Part shown: one piece after another, positions 1 to 9,463 of the stretch
Position numbering within the stretch: position 1 is the first letter of the stretch
Layout: each line of letters begins with the position of its first letter
Assembly: GCF_002744755.1 (NCBI RefSeq)
Contig: NZ_KZ319288.1
Span: 434,001 to 498,000, forward strand
DNA from: Leeuwenhoekiella nanhaiensis
GTDB lineage: Bacteria; Bacteroidota; Bacteroidia; Flavobacteriales; Flavobacteriaceae
Direction: 5' to 3'
Length of the DNA stretch: 64,000 bases
The notes under the pieces: generated by a model
Told to the model about the DNA's origin: nothing
The model's database searches: none
The model's input: only the letters and a program-made list of their open reading frames with translations
Translations under genes and position numbers: made by a program

Positions 1-48
1 TAATTTTAGGGGTGAAAAGTCAACAACCTCCTCAACACTAATCAAATT

Positions 49-1503
49 CTAGTTCCAGCCACCACCTAGTGCCTGATACAACTGTACATAGGCATTAAGC
101 TGGGCGACTTTGGTCTCGACCAAATCAAAATTGGATTCTAAAGCATCGCGCTGGGTCATCAGCACTTCCATATAATCTGCCCGGGCAGATCCAAAAAGCT
201 GTCCCGCGATATCCACCGAGCGGTTAAGCGCTTCTACCTGCTGCGTCTTTAAATCATAGCTTTTTTCCAGATTGGAAACTTTTGCAAGCTGATTGGCCAC
301 CTCGATATAGGCATTCAACACGGTTTGCTCATACTCGTAAACCGCCTGAACCTGCTTCGCATTGGCACCTATATAGGCAGCCTTAATCTCGTTCCGGTTG
401 ATCAACGGAGCGGTGAGTTCGCCTGCTATCGAGTATAACAGCGACTCGGGCGAATTCAACAAAAACTTGGGTTTAAAGGCTTCGAAGCCCACACCTGCCG
501 AAATACCCAAAGAAGGATAAAACCGAGCCTTGGCAACCTTAACATCGAGTTTAGCCGCTTGTAAAGCGAGTTCGGCCTGTTTTACATCGGTTCGGTTTTC
601 GAGCAATTGAGCCGGAATCCCGGCGTTTAGCATCGCCGGCCTGATGTCCATAAATGAAACCGCAGTACGCTCCACAGGTTGTGGAAAACGGCCTACCAGA
701 AAATTGATTCGGTTTTCCGTTTCGGTAATTTTTTGCTGAATTTCATACTGCAGACTGCGTGTGTAAAGCACCTCAGCTTCAAACTTACTTACGGCAAGTC
801 CGGTCGCTTTTGCCGCTTCCTTCTGAAGTTTTACAATACGAAAGGCATTGCCCTGAATCTCGATGTTTCGGTTTACGATAGCCAACTGATTATCCAACGC
901 CAGCAGCTCGTAATACGACTGCGCGATCTCCCCTACCAGTTGGGTAACCATAAAGTTTCGACCTTCAACACTCGACAGGTAATTGAGTACCGCCGCTTTT
1001 TTCGCATTGCGCAACTTACCCCAGATATCCAATTCCCAGGTCGCCTGAAGCCCAAATTTATAATTAGGCAAAGGCTCCGGAAACTCCACACCTTCTTTGA
1101 TCTCAGTATTGGCGTCATTAGCGCCCTGACTGGTATAGCGACCTACTTTTTCCGTTTCGGCGGCTGCTCCAAAACCTACAAAAGGCAGGTATTCTCCTTT
1201 TTTGGCCCGAATTTCAGACTTCGAAATCGCGATTTCCTGAAGCATCATATTCAGTTCCTGATTGTGTACCAAAGCAGAATCAATCAGCTTCGCCAAATAC
1301 GGATCGGTAAAATAATCCTTCCAGTTTATAAGCGCAGTATTGGTCGTATCCCGCTGCATTTTCCCGGCGTATTGTTTGGGAAGCGCGCTCAGATCAACGT
1401 CTTTTTCTATCAGTCCCGGAGCTTTACAGCTTGAAAAAGCTAAAATTAAAAGCAGGATGGGAACGTATAGGGATTTATAACGATTACTTATCATAATTAT
1501 CAT
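49..1503 (-). CDS. RND efflux outer-membrane channel lipoprotein (TolC/NodT family)
   Basis: Forms the outer-membrane exit duct of a tripartite RND drug/solute efflux pump. The 484-residue length fits NodT-type factors. The N terminus is a lipoprotein signal: basic residues, a hydrophobic run, then a lipobox ending FSSC with the lipidated Cys at about residue 26. The rest is two long helical halves rich in Ala, Gln and Leu, typical of two outer-membrane-efflux (OEP) repeats, with a conserved ELDIWGK segment near residue 155. It starts inside the last codons of the upstream pump gene (20 bp overlap; a second Met three codons in still overlaps), so the two are translationally coupled. Family assignment is firm; the exported substrate cannot be read from sequence. 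Confidence 0.93.
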   Translation of the reverse strand: MIIMISNRYKSLYVPILLLILAFSSCKAPGLIEKDVDLSALPKQYAGKMQRDTTNTALINWKDYFTDPYLAKLIDSALVHNQELNMMLQEIAISKSEIRAKKGEYLPFVGFGAAAETEKVGRYTSQGANDANTEIKEGVEFPEPLPNYKFGLQATWELDIWGKLRNAKKAAVLNYLSSVEGRNFMVTQLVGEIAQSYYELLALDNQLAIVNRNIEIQGNAFRIVKLQKEAAKATGLAVSKFEAEVLYTRSLQYEIQQKITETENRINFLVGRFPQPVERTAVSFMDIRPAMLNAGIPAQLLENRTDVKQAELALQAAKLDVKVAKARFYPSLGISAGVGFEAFKPKFLLNSPESLLYSIAGELTAPLINRNEIKAAYIGANAKQVQAVYEYEQTVLNAYIEVANQLAKVSNLEKSYDLKTQQVEALNRSVDIAGQLFGSARADYMEVLMTQRDALESNFDLVETKVAQLNAYVQLYQALGGGWN

Positions 1504-4500
1504 CTTCAGATTTTGTGAATGTGTCTATTTCGTGAACGAAACCTTCGGTAAGCGAATGATCTTCTTCATCTCTGATGAGTTTTCGCCCGTCGGCAAGAGA
1601 GGCAAAAATGAAATACAATCCGGGAACGATAATGACCCCGAAAATAGTTCCAAACAGCATCCCTCCCAAAGCTGAAGCCCCGATGGTATGGTTACCTATC
1701 GCTCCGGCTCCACTTGCCAAAATAAGCGGAATCAACCCGGCGATAAACGCAAACGAAGTCATCAAAATAGGTCTGAAACGCACCCGGGCTCCTTCGATGG
1801 CTGCTTCCAGTATCGAAGCACCTTCCGAACGTTTCAGCACTGCAAATTCCACGATAAGCACCGCGTTTTTACCCAGCAGACCTACCAGCATGATAAGACC
1901 GATTTGTGCATAAATGTCATTTTCAAGTCCCATCAATTTCAGCAATAAGAACGAACCAAAAACTCCCACAGGCAACGAGAACACCACCGCCATCGGGATG
2001 ATAAAACTCTCGTATTGTGCTGCCAGTACAAAGTACACAAACACCAGTACGATGAGGAATATGAACACCGACTCATTACCGCGGCCGGCCTCATCGTACG
2101 ACAAACCTTCCCAGGCGATGTCATAACCTCTGGGCAGGCTGGTTGCCGCCACTTCTTTGATCGCGTCAATCGCATCTGCGGTAGAATAGCCTTTGGCTGG
2201 CAAACCTCTGATTGCGGCTGAATTGTACATATTGTATCGGGTAACCTCGTTAGGTCCCTGAGTCTTTTTCAGCTTCATAAACGCCGAATACGGAACCATC
2301 TCGCCCTCATCATTTTTCACATACATATTGAGTACATCGCTGGGCAATCTTCGATACTGAGGATCAGATTGCACGTATACCTTAAAGAAGCGGTTGAACT
2401 TGATGAAACCCTGCTCATAAGTACTACCAATCATGATATCCAGATTCTCCATCGCCTTACCAATGGTCACCCCTTTTTGCATAGCAAGGTCGTTGTCTAC
2501 CTCGAGTTCGTATTGAGGATAGTTTGCTGCGAAAAAGGTAAACAGACCGGTCAATTCAGGACGGGCTTTTAAATCGTCTAGGAACTTCTGGTTCACCTTA
2601 TCAAAGTCCTGATAATCGGTTTCAGTGTTTTTATCTAAAAGACGAAGTGAGAAACCACCCGATGAACCAAAACCGGGAATCGCGGGGGGTTCAAAAAACT
2701 CGATTACCGCTCCCAGACCTTTTGTTTTTTCTTCGAGCTCTTCCATGATTTCTTTTACGTCGTGTTCGCGATCGTGCCATGGTTTGAGGTTGATCAAACA
2801 GGTACCGGCGTTAGAACCGCGACCTTCGGTCATAATCTCATAACCTGCAAGGGATGATACCGACTCTACGCCTTCAATCTCCTCGCAGATTTTCTGAAGC
2901 TCCTGAGAAACCTTGTTGGTTCGCTCTAAAGTCGCTCCGGGAGGGGTTTGAATAATCGCATAGATTGTACCCTGATCTTCACTTGGTATAAAACCGGAAG
3001 GCAATACCTGACTCTGCCAGTAAATTCCCGCACAAAAGATTAGAAGCACCGCAAAAGTGAGCCATCTCAGGCTTACAATTCGGCGGAGTAAAGCCACATA
3101 CTTTCCGGTAAGTTTGTCAAACACGTGGTTGAACTTGTCAAGCGAACGGGTGAGTATATTCTGTTTATGCGGCTTTGCATGGTGGTTTTTAAGCAACATT
3201 GCACACAATACCGGAGTAAGCGTCAACGCAATCAATGCCGAAATAACAATCGAACTCGCCATCGTGATTGAGAACTGCCTGTAAAAGGTTCCCACAGGGC
3301 CAGACATAAACGAAATGGGCAAGAATACCGAAACCATCACCCCGGTAATTGCGATAATCGCACCGGTGATTTCGCCCAAAACCCGCTTCACCGCCTGATA
3401 GGGCGTAATTGTTGGGTACTGCTCAAACTTGGCGTGCACCGCCTCTACCACCACAATCGCATCATCTACCACAATACCAATAGCGAGTACCAAAGCAAAC
3501 AGGGTCACCAGGTTTATGGAGAGTCCAAAAAACTGAATCACAAAAAAGGCCCCGATAAGCGATACGGGCACGGCGATAATTGGAATCAAGGTCGAACGCC
3601 AATCACCCAAAAATATAAATACTACCAAAGCAACCAGAATAAACGCGTCACGCAGGGTATCTACCACCTGCTCTATCGAAGAATCAAGGAATTTGGATAC
3701 GTCATAACTGATGCTGTATTCCATTCCGGGAGGGAAATCGGCTTCAAGTTCCTTCAGTTTTTCCTTTACCTCTTCAATAACTTCACTCGCGTTACTGCCG
3801 TAGTTTTGTTTCAATACAATAGCTGCGGAAGGATGCCCGTCCTGATTCGAATAAATATCGAAGAATTCGCTACCCAGAGCTACAGTACCTACATCTTTTA
3901 AACGAATACTTTCTCCTTCGGCATTGGCTCTTAAAATGATATTCTCGTATTCTTCGGGCTCGTTGAAACGTCCTTTATAGGTCAATACATATTCTAAAGA
4001 CTGGGCATCAATACCCGAACTCTGCCCCAATCGTCCGGGACGCCCCACCACGCTTTGCTCTTGCACGGCTTCCATTACATCTTCCACCGAAATATTATAA
4101 GCCCGCATACGGTCTGGGTTTAACCAAACCCGCATCGCATAACGACGGCTACCTAAAATCTGTGAACGCGCGATCCCTTTAAGACGGTTGATCTCCGGGA
4201 TCATCTTCACATCAGCATAGTTGTAGAGAAATTTTTCATCCATACTCTTGTCTTTAGAGTACAGGTTTACGTACATCAACATACTGGGTTGAATGGGCGT
4301 AATGATCACCCCTTCGCGCTGCACCAGTTCGGGCAGCAAAGGCATAACCTGATCAACCCGGGTTTTCACGCGAACCACCGCATCGTTGGGGTCTACGCCG
4401 GGTTCAAAAATGATACGGAGGGTGGCTTCACCGGCACTGGTCGCATCGGTAGCCATATAGCGCATATCCTGCACCCCGTTGATCGCATTTTCGAGGGTAA

Positions 4501-4687
4501 TAAGTGTTGATTTTACCAGTACATCTGCACTCGCACCGGGATAGGCGATAAAGATGTTTACGGTGGTAGGGGCAATCTGCGGAAACTGCGAAATAGGCAG
4601 TTGCTTTATTGATAACGCACCTACAAAGACGATCATAATCGAGATTACGATCGCAAATACAGGTCGCTTTATGAATTTACTAAACAT
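1484..4687 (-). CDS. RND efflux transporter permease (HAE1/AcrB family)
   Basis: Inner-membrane proton-driven pump of the same efflux system. The 1067-residue length, the N-terminal MFSKFIKRPVFAIVISI, two large periplasmic loops and two sets of six membrane helices match AcrB-type HAE1 pumps. The proton-relay aspartate pair is visible in GIVVDDAIVVVEA near residue 410, and the GGFSLRLLD and GYSTADAIDA segments belong to the porter domains. It lies between the adaptor gene (22 bp upstream) and the channel gene (overlapping), the usual adaptor-pump-channel order. Hydrophobic and amphiphilic compounds are the usual HAE1 substrates; the actual substrate is unknown. Confidence 0.96.
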   Translation of the reverse strand: MFSKFIKRPVFAIVISIMIVFVGALSIKQLPISQFPQIAPTTVNIFIAYPGASADVLVKSTLITLENAINGVQDMRYMATDATSAGEATLRIIFEPGVDPNDAVVRVKTRVDQVMPLLPELVQREGVIITPIQPSMLMYVNLYSKDKSMDEKFLYNYADVKMIPEINRLKGIARSQILGSRRYAMRVWLNPDRMRAYNISVEDVMEAVQEQSVVGRPGRLGQSSGIDAQSLEYVLTYKGRFNEPEEYENIILRANAEGESIRLKDVGTVALGSEFFDIYSNQDGHPSAAIVLKQNYGSNASEVIEEVKEKLKELEADFPPGMEYSISYDVSKFLDSSIEQVVDTLRDAFILVALVVFIFLGDWRSTLIPIIAVPVSLIGAFFVIQFFGLSINLVTLFALVLAIGIVVDDAIVVVEAVHAKFEQYPTITPYQAVKRVLGEITGAIIAITGVMVSVFLPISFMSGPVGTFYRQFSITMASSIVISALIALTLTPVLCAMLLKNHHAKPHKQNILTRSLDKFNHVFDKLTGKYVALLRRIVSLRWLTFAVLLIFCAGIYWQSQVLPSGFIPSEDQGTIYAIIQTPPGATLERTNKVSQELQKICEEIEGVESVSSLAGYEIMTEGRGSNAGTCLINLKPWHDREHDVKEIMEELEEKTKGLGAVIEFFEPPAIPGFGSSGGFSLRLLDKNTETDYQDFDKVNQKFLDDLKARPELTGLFTFFAANYPQYELEVDNDLAMQKGVTIGKAMENLDIMIGSTYEQGFIKFNRFFKVYVQSDPQYRRLPSDVLNMYVKNDEGEMVPYSAFMKLKKTQGPNEVTRYNMYNSAAIRGLPAKGYSTADAIDAIKEVAATSLPRGYDIAWEGLSYDEAGRGNESVFIFLIVLVFVYFVLAAQYESFIIPMAVVFSLPVGVFGSFLLLKLMGLENDIYAQIGLIMLVGLLGKNAVLIVEFAVLKRSEGASILEAAIEGARVRFRPILMTSFAFIAGLIPLILASGAGAIGNHTIGASALGGMLFGTIFGVIIVPGLYFIFASLADGRKLIRDEEDHSLTEGFVHEIDTFTKSEDDNYDK

Positions 4688-4709
4688 GTTTTGTGTTTTT
4701 GGGGTGAGA

Positions 4710-5792
4710 TTACTCGGCGTATAGATCTAAATCGGAAATGACCGCTTTAGGGTCTTTTACCTCAAATATTATCTGCTCATTTTCACGTACCAGTCTTAAG
4801 CCTTCCAGCAGGATTTTGTCTTTGGGAGAAAGACCGGAAGCAATTGCATAGAGATGCGGCATTTCGTTAGCGATCTGCACTTCCCGTGATTTCACGATGC
4901 CTTCATCGGTTATCACAAAAACATATTTTTTATCGAGTACCTCAAAGGTGGATTTCTGCGGAATTAATAGCGCATCTTTAAGAGGAATGGTCACGTGCAC
5001 ATTACCGGTTTCCCCATGTCTTAGCAGACCTTCAGGATTTGGGAAGGTCGCCCTAAACGGAATGTTTCCGGTTTCGTTATTGAAATCCGCTTCAATGGTT
5101 TCTACGATTCCGGGGTGTTTAAAGTAGGCATTGTTAGCCATCAAAAGCTTAACCTCGGGCTTTTCAGCAGTGGTTAAATTACTCTGATAATCCAGATATT
5201 CGGCTTCGGGAACATTATAATAGACCCACATAATATTATTGTCAGAAAGACTTGTAAGCAATTCGCCTTCATCTACCAGACTTCCCAGTCTTACGTGAAA
5301 CCGGTCTACGATACCGTCAAAAGGTGCTCTGATTTGGGTAAACTCAAGGTGCACCTGAGACAGGGACAATTCGGCATTGGCCTTTTGCAGTTTGGCTTTG
5401 GCCATTGCCAGTTCGTTTGGCGCAACAATATTGCTGTCTGCAAGCTTTTTGGTGTTTTCATATTCTATTTCTGCGAAACGCGCTTCGGCTTTTGCTTTTT
5501 GCATTTCGGCTTCATACAATTTGGGCATAATTTGAAACAGCAACTGCCCTTTTTTAACAGCCTGACCTTCATCTACAAATATTTTCTGAAGGTAACCGCG
5601 CTCCTGAGCACGCAGTTCGATATGGCGGCTTGATTGTATTTGCGCTACGTAATCTTTGGTGATTACCGTATCTAATTTAATGGGGTTGGTGACTAAAAAA
5701 GTGGTTTTTTCTTCTTCTTTGTGGTGTTCAGTTTTGCAGCTTATGTGCAACAAAAGCGCACCCAGGCCTAGCATCATGAGAATTTTTTTCAT
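4710..5792 (-). CDS. RND efflux periplasmic adaptor (membrane fusion protein)
   Basis: Links the inner-membrane pump to the outer-membrane channel. The 360-residue protein begins with a lipoprotein signal ending HISC (Cys at about residue 20). The lipoyl half-motifs are recognisable (ERGYLQKIFVDEGQAVKKGQLL near residue 70 and IRAPFDGIVDR near residue 155), flanking a short alpha-hairpin rich in Ala, Lys and Glu, followed by beta-barrel and membrane-proximal segments. It is the first gene of the three-gene pump operon. An anchored lipoprotein adaptor is usual for this family. Confidence 0.95.
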   Translation of the reverse strand: MKKILMMLGLGALLLHISCKTEHHKEEEKTTFLVTNPIKLDTVITKDYVAQIQSSRHIELRAQERGYLQKIFVDEGQAVKKGQLLFQIMPKLYEAEMQKAKAEARFAEIEYENTKKLADSNIVAPNELAMAKAKLQKANAELSLSQVHLEFTQIRAPFDGIVDRFHVRLGSLVDEGELLTSLSDNNIMWVYYNVPEAEYLDYQSNLTTAEKPEVKLLMANNAYFKHPGIVETIEADFNNETGNIPFRATFPNPEGLLRHGETGNVHVTIPLKDALLIPQKSTFEVLDKKYVFVITDEGIVKSREVQIANEMPHLYAIASGLSPKDKILLEGLRLVRENEQIIFEVKDPKAVISDLDLYAE

Positions 5793-5940
5793 GTGTTTGA
5801 ATTTTACGATAAATGATTTGATGTGAGGTGCTCTTCCGGGATGGAAAAGACACAGAATTCCCTGCCTGGTCTGCTATAGTGTGAGGTAAACCAGCTACAG
5901 GAAATGCGTTTAGCCCGCGAGTGCGAGCTTAAGTTTTAAA

Positions 5941-6327
5941 TCAAAGTCTGAATACCTGAAAAAGGATATACGGCTTGACGGCACCGGCAAGGTTTGCACG
6001 GGCCTGTGTTGGAGTAAACGGAAGGTTTAGATGAAAATTACAAACCCCTTCCAATTGAGCACCGGTAATAACCGGTTGCGTTAATTGTTCCTGTCTGGAT
6101 CGGGATAGTTTCTCTGAATCTTCCTCGATCTCAAACTCAGCAACTTTAAACTCAGTATGTTCTTTATGATTGGGGGTTAACTGAAATCCCGAATCATAAA
6201 GTTGAATAGCAAGCTGCTCTTCAAATGTACAGGATGAATCTGATGCTTGTTGAGGTGTAAGCGCCCATCCGGAAATATTTAAAATCCCGGCCAGAAGTAA
6301 ACTGAAAATAGAAAGGGCTACCTTCAT
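5941..6327 (-). CDS. small exported protein of unknown function
   Basis: 128 residues when started at the ATG at 6327, which puts a clean signal peptide (MKVALSIFSLLLAGILNISG) at the N terminus; an in-frame Met eight codons earlier would put charged residues before it, so it was not preferred. The mature part is polar and acidic, has two Cys (in SSCTFEE and GVCNFHL), and ends YILFQVFRL, a hydrophobic terminus. It lies about 150 bp upstream of the RND adaptor gene on the same strand and may be cotranscribed with it. No family was recognised. A role connected with efflux or envelope stress is only a guess from position. Confidence 0.6.
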   Translation of the reverse strand: MKVALSIFSLLLAGILNISGWALTPQQASDSSCTFEEQLAIQLYDSGFQLTPNHKEHTEFKVAEFEIEEDSEKLSRSRQEQLTQPVITGAQLEGVCNFHLNLPFTPTQARANLAGAVKPYILFQVFRL

Positions 6328-6477
6328 AATATCTTGAAAAAGATGCAGCAAAAGTATGGGAAGGAATAATCTCCCACAACGAATAGACTAAAAAAGTTTA
6401 TCGATTTAGTTGGCTGAGTAGCATTTTTATTAAAGAAACAAAATACACCGATTCAAATTGACAAAAGCACAAAATAA

Positions 6478-6509
6478 AACAGGCCTTTTCGATAATAAAA
6501 AGGGCTGTT
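6478..6509 (-). terminator. terminator of the arginine operon
   Basis: Read on the minus strand, a 12-bp stem with one mismatch (AACAGcCCTTTT with AAAAGGcCTGTT) and an 8-nt loop is followed by TTATTTT. It lies about 40 bp after the argH stop codon, the last gene of the long arg operon. Confidence 0.65.
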
Positions 6510-6547
6510 AAAGAATTTATTGAATTATCTGTGACAGCGACTTCCGC

Positions 6548-7846
6548 CTATTTGATATTCAAAGCGGTTGAAACCTTCCGCATTTTTGCCCTGATTTCAT
6601 CGAAACCGGGGTTGTGAATGCTCCCCAGGTGCGTATGTTTTTTGCCCGGCTCTGGCTTATACGTACCGGCCTGTACCTGCCCTCCTATTTCCTGATAGGC
6701 TTCTCGGAACGACTTGCCTTCAACTACCAGATCGTTGATGCTGTCTACGGTAAACAGGTATTTGTACTTCTCGTCATTCAGGTCAATCTCTTTAACCTGC
6801 ACCTGACTGATTGCATAATCAAAGATTTCGAGAATGTCTTTCATAGACTCCACCGCATTGATGGTGTTTTCTTTTAGCAACTGATAATCGCGATGGTAAC
6901 CGCTGGGCAGGTTGTTTGTAATCAAAATCATTTCGGTACTCAATGCCTGAATTTTATTGCACTTACCGCGTATCAATTCAAACACATCGGGATTTTTCTT
7001 GTGCGGCATAATGCTGCTGCCGGTAGTTAACTGCTCGGGGAAGCTTACAAAGCCAAAATTCTGGCTCATATACAGGCATACATCCATCGCAAAGCGCGAA
7101 AGCGTGTTGGCCAGACTTCCTAAGGTAGAAGCCAGCGTACGCTCGCTTTTACCACGTGCCATTTGAGCGGCAACCACATTGTATTTCATCGTGGCAAAGC
7201 CCAATTCTTTGGTGGTCATCTCACGGTCTATGGGAAACGAACTTCCGTATCCCGCCGCAGAACCCAGAGGATTTTGATCTACAATATCCTGCGTGGCATT
7301 GATGAGGATGGTATCGTCGATAAGCAATTCGGCATAAGCGCTAAACCAAAGTCCGAAACTGCTGGGCATCGCCACCTGCAGATGCGTATATCCCGGAAGC
7401 AATTGATCTTTGTGCTTTTCGCCCAGATGCATCAGCGTTTCAAAAAGCGAAACCGTACGCGCCTTGATTTGCTGCAACTGCTCTTTGTAATACAATTGCA
7501 GAGCCACCAGCACCTGATCGTTACGTGAGCGTGCCGTATGTACTTTTTTCCCGGTTTCGCCCAGAATAAGCGTTAATTCGGCCTCCAGCTTCGAGTGAAT
7601 ATCCTCGTATTCCGGTTCGATAAAGAAATCGGGGTTTTGCGTATGTGCCTCCAGAATATCGAGCTGGGGCAACAAATCTTTAAGCTCCTGATCAGTCAGA
7701 ATGCCAATTTTATTCAGCATTTTCACGTGTGCACGTGATGCCTGTACATCGTATTTCGCAATATGCGTATCGATTTCCCGGTCATTACCTACCGTAAAAC
7801 GGATGATCTTATCGTCTATGTTTGCTCCTTTATCCCAAAGTTTCAT
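6548..7846 (-). CDS. argH: argininosuccinate lyase
   Basis: Splits argininosuccinate into arginine and fumarate, the last step of arginine synthesis, in the cytoplasm. The 432-residue protein has the family signature GSSIMPHKKNPD near residue 275, on the flexible loop carrying the catalytic Ser, plus the HTARSRNDQ segment near residue 100 that binds substrate. It is somewhat shorter than the roughly 460 residues common elsewhere. It is the last gene of the minus-strand arg operon, followed by a terminator. The 125-bp gap to argE holds GC-rich palindromes and a 22-bp perfect palindrome. Confidence 0.97.
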   Translation of the reverse strand: MKLWDKGANIDDKIIRFTVGNDREIDTHIAKYDVQASRAHVKMLNKIGILTDQELKDLLPQLDILEAHTQNPDFFIEPEYEDIHSKLEAELTLILGETGKKVHTARSRNDQVLVALQLYYKEQLQQIKARTVSLFETLMHLGEKHKDQLLPGYTHLQVAMPSSFGLWFSAYAELLIDDTILINATQDIVDQNPLGSAAGYGSSFPIDREMTTKELGFATMKYNVVAAQMARGKSERTLASTLGSLANTLSRFAMDVCLYMSQNFGFVSFPEQLTTGSSIMPHKKNPDVFELIRGKCNKIQALSTEMILITNNLPSGYHRDYQLLKENTINAVESMKDILEIFDYAISQVQVKEIDLNDEKYKYLFTVDSINDLVVEGKSFREAYQEIGGQVQAGTYKPEPGKKHTHLGSIHNPGFDEIRAKMRKVSTALNIK

Positions 7847-7975
7847 TGTCCTCCCCTGACCCCTCCCAAGGAGGGGAACCTTTATTTAGTGAAATTAAAA
7901 TCGCTAGCGATTTTAAGGTTGTTAGTATTATTTTCTTTCCCCATTCATTCCCCCTTCGGGGGCTAGGGGGCTCAC
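7846..7975. repeat. two GC-rich palindromic repeat units and a 22-bp palindrome between argE and argH
   Basis: The gap contains CCCCTCCCAAGGAGGGG (7860-7876) preceded by CCTCCCCTGA, and CCCCCTTCGGGGGCTAGGGGG (7950-7970). Between them, 7895-7916 is a perfect palindrome centred on CGCTAGCG with A/T-rich arms. The GC-rich units belong to the same short family found in the argB start and at 11311, 13349, 13439 and 13496. Confidence 0.75.
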
Positions 7976-9036
7976 AGAATGCTTTTCAGCAAATCTATAT
8001 AAATCTGAATGCCTTCTTCAATCTCTGCGACGTAAATAAATTCGTTTGCGCTGTGCGAGCGCGTGCTGTCGCCGGGCCCGAGTTTGAGTGACGGACAGCT
8101 CAAAACCGCCTGATCGCTCAAAGTTGGCGAACCGTAAGTGCTTCTACCCAAAGCGATGCCGGCTTTTACGAGTTCGTGATCTTTTGGTATTGAAGAGGAA
8201 TTCAACCGCAGACTGCGCGGTACAATCGAATCGCAAGGCGCTTCGGCCTGTAGCAAATCGGCTATTTCCTGATTGCTGTATTGATCGTTAACCCGAACAT
8301 CAATAACCAGTTCCACATCTGCCGGAACCGCGTTGTGCTGTTTTCCGGCTTTGATCTGCGTCACAGTCATTTTTACCGCTCCCAGGGCTTCGGAGACTTT
8401 TTCAAAAGTATACTCTTTAAACCACTGTAACACGGGGATGCAATTGTAAATCGCATTGTTTTCGTTAGGATGTGCGGCGTGTGACGGAGTACCCAGCACT
8501 TTCGCATCAAATACCACCAAACCTTTTTCGGCGATAGCCAAATTCATCAAGGTAGGTTCGCCGACAATTGCCACATCAACAGGAGGAATCACATTAAGCA
8601 TACTGTTGAGCCCATTAGGTCCGCTGCTTTCTTCCTCGCCACTGGCAACGATAATCAGATTGTACTTTGGGTTTTCCTCAGCGTAGAAATACGTAAACGT
8701 TGCAATTAGCGAAACCAAACATCCTCCCGCATCATTGCTGCCTAGCCCATACAACTTGCCGTCTTCTACATCCGGACTGTAGGGATCGCGGGTATAGCCG
8801 TTATTTGGTTGCACGGTATCGTGATGGCTATTTAGTAAAAGTGTTGTTTTACCTTCCGTAAAATGCTTGTTGGTCGCCCAGATGTTATTTGCCTGGCGCT
8901 TAAAGGGTATGTCGTGCGCTTTAAACCAGTTTTCAATAAGTGCAGCCGTTCCTTCTTCTTCTGAAGAAAAAGACTGTGTTGAAATCAGGTTTTTTAATAA
9001 TGCTATCGCCTCTTGCGTAAGTGTTTCTATAGTCAT
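7972..9036 (-). CDS. argE: M20-family N-acyl-ornithine deacylase (ArgE-type)
   Basis: Removes the N-acyl group in the linear arginine pathway used here, where the carbamoyltransferase acts on N-acyl-ornithine; it therefore probably acts on N-acyl-citrulline as well as, or rather than, N-acyl-ornithine. The 354 residues show the M20 metallopeptidase layout: LLNSHHDTV near residue 70 (metal His and Asp), GLGSNDAGG near residue 97 (bridging Asp), SGEEESSG near residue 132 (catalytic Glu) and the metal His in STRSHSANEF near the C terminus. It sits inside the arg operon between the NTF2-like gene and argH. Whether the acyl group is acetyl or succinyl is not decided by the sequence. Confidence 0.9.
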   Translation of the reverse strand: MTIETLTQEAIALLKNLISTQSFSSEEEGTAALIENWFKAHDIPFKRQANNIWATNKHFTEGKTTLLLNSHHDTVQPNNGYTRDPYSPDVEDGKLYGLGSNDAGGCLVSLIATFTYFYAEENPKYNLIIVASGEEESSGPNGLNSMLNVIPPVDVAIVGEPTLMNLAIAEKGLVVFDAKVLGTPSHAAHPNENNAIYNCIPVLQWFKEYTFEKVSEALGAVKMTVTQIKAGKQHNAVPADVELVIDVRVNDQYSNQEIADLLQAEAPCDSIVPRSLRLNSSSIPKDHELVKAGIALGRSTYGSPTLSDQAVLSCPSLKLGPGDSTRSHSANEFIYVAEIEEGIQIYIDLLKSIL

Positions 9037-9067
9037 AGACCAGTCTGTTTTAATCTGTCCGTTTTTA

Positions 9068-9448
9068 TCAATACGCTATTTCTATAATGTATGAAGTTAA
9101 AGCTTTGATTTTAGCCCCCTTTGCACTACTGAATATGTAAAAATCTGCAAAGGCATATTTTTTACCATTTTCCATTTTGATAATCCCATTAGCGGCACCT
9201 TCTTTTCCGTGACTTAAAATTTGATGTAAATGAAGACTGCTTATCTGCTGTTGCATAAGCTCTAATTCCTTTTTAAATGCCTCGTTTCCCTCAATTTTTT
9301 TATCACCTACAATGTTCCAGATAACATCATCGGTAATACTATCCAGAATAAATTTAAAATCCTGCCTGGCAAAAGCAATGTTGAACGCCTTTATGAATTC
9401 ACGCTTCGGTGAATTTCCGCAATCGGTATCAACGTGAATTTCAGTCAT
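9068..9448 (-). CDS. NTF2-like (SnoaL-type) protein
   Basis: A 126-residue cone-fold protein: an N-terminal helical region (FIKAFNIAFARQDFKFILD), TDDVIWNIVGDKKIEG and a C-terminal beta-strand set (KKYAFADFYIFSS, IKALTSYIIEI) fit the SnoaL/NTF2 superfamily. Such proteins often guard against small reactive molecules or are catalytically silent. It is inserted between argB and argE and cotranscribed with them (15-bp gap to argB, about 30 bp to argE). No link to arginine synthesis is known to me, so its place in the operon is unexplained. Confidence 0.75.
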   Translation of the reverse strand: MTEIHVDTDCGNSPKREFIKAFNIAFARQDFKFILDSITDDVIWNIVGDKKIEGNEAFKKELELMQQQISSLHLHQILSHGKEGAANGIIKMENGKKYAFADFYIFSSAKGAKIKALTSYIIEIAY

Positions 9449-9463
9449 TTTAAAGTTGGTTTA

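Noticed and set aside
3434-3901. 155-codon plus-strand open frame inside the RND pump gene
   Set aside because: Antisense shadow of a well-conserved transporter; composition is His/Tyr/Asn-rich without any motif.
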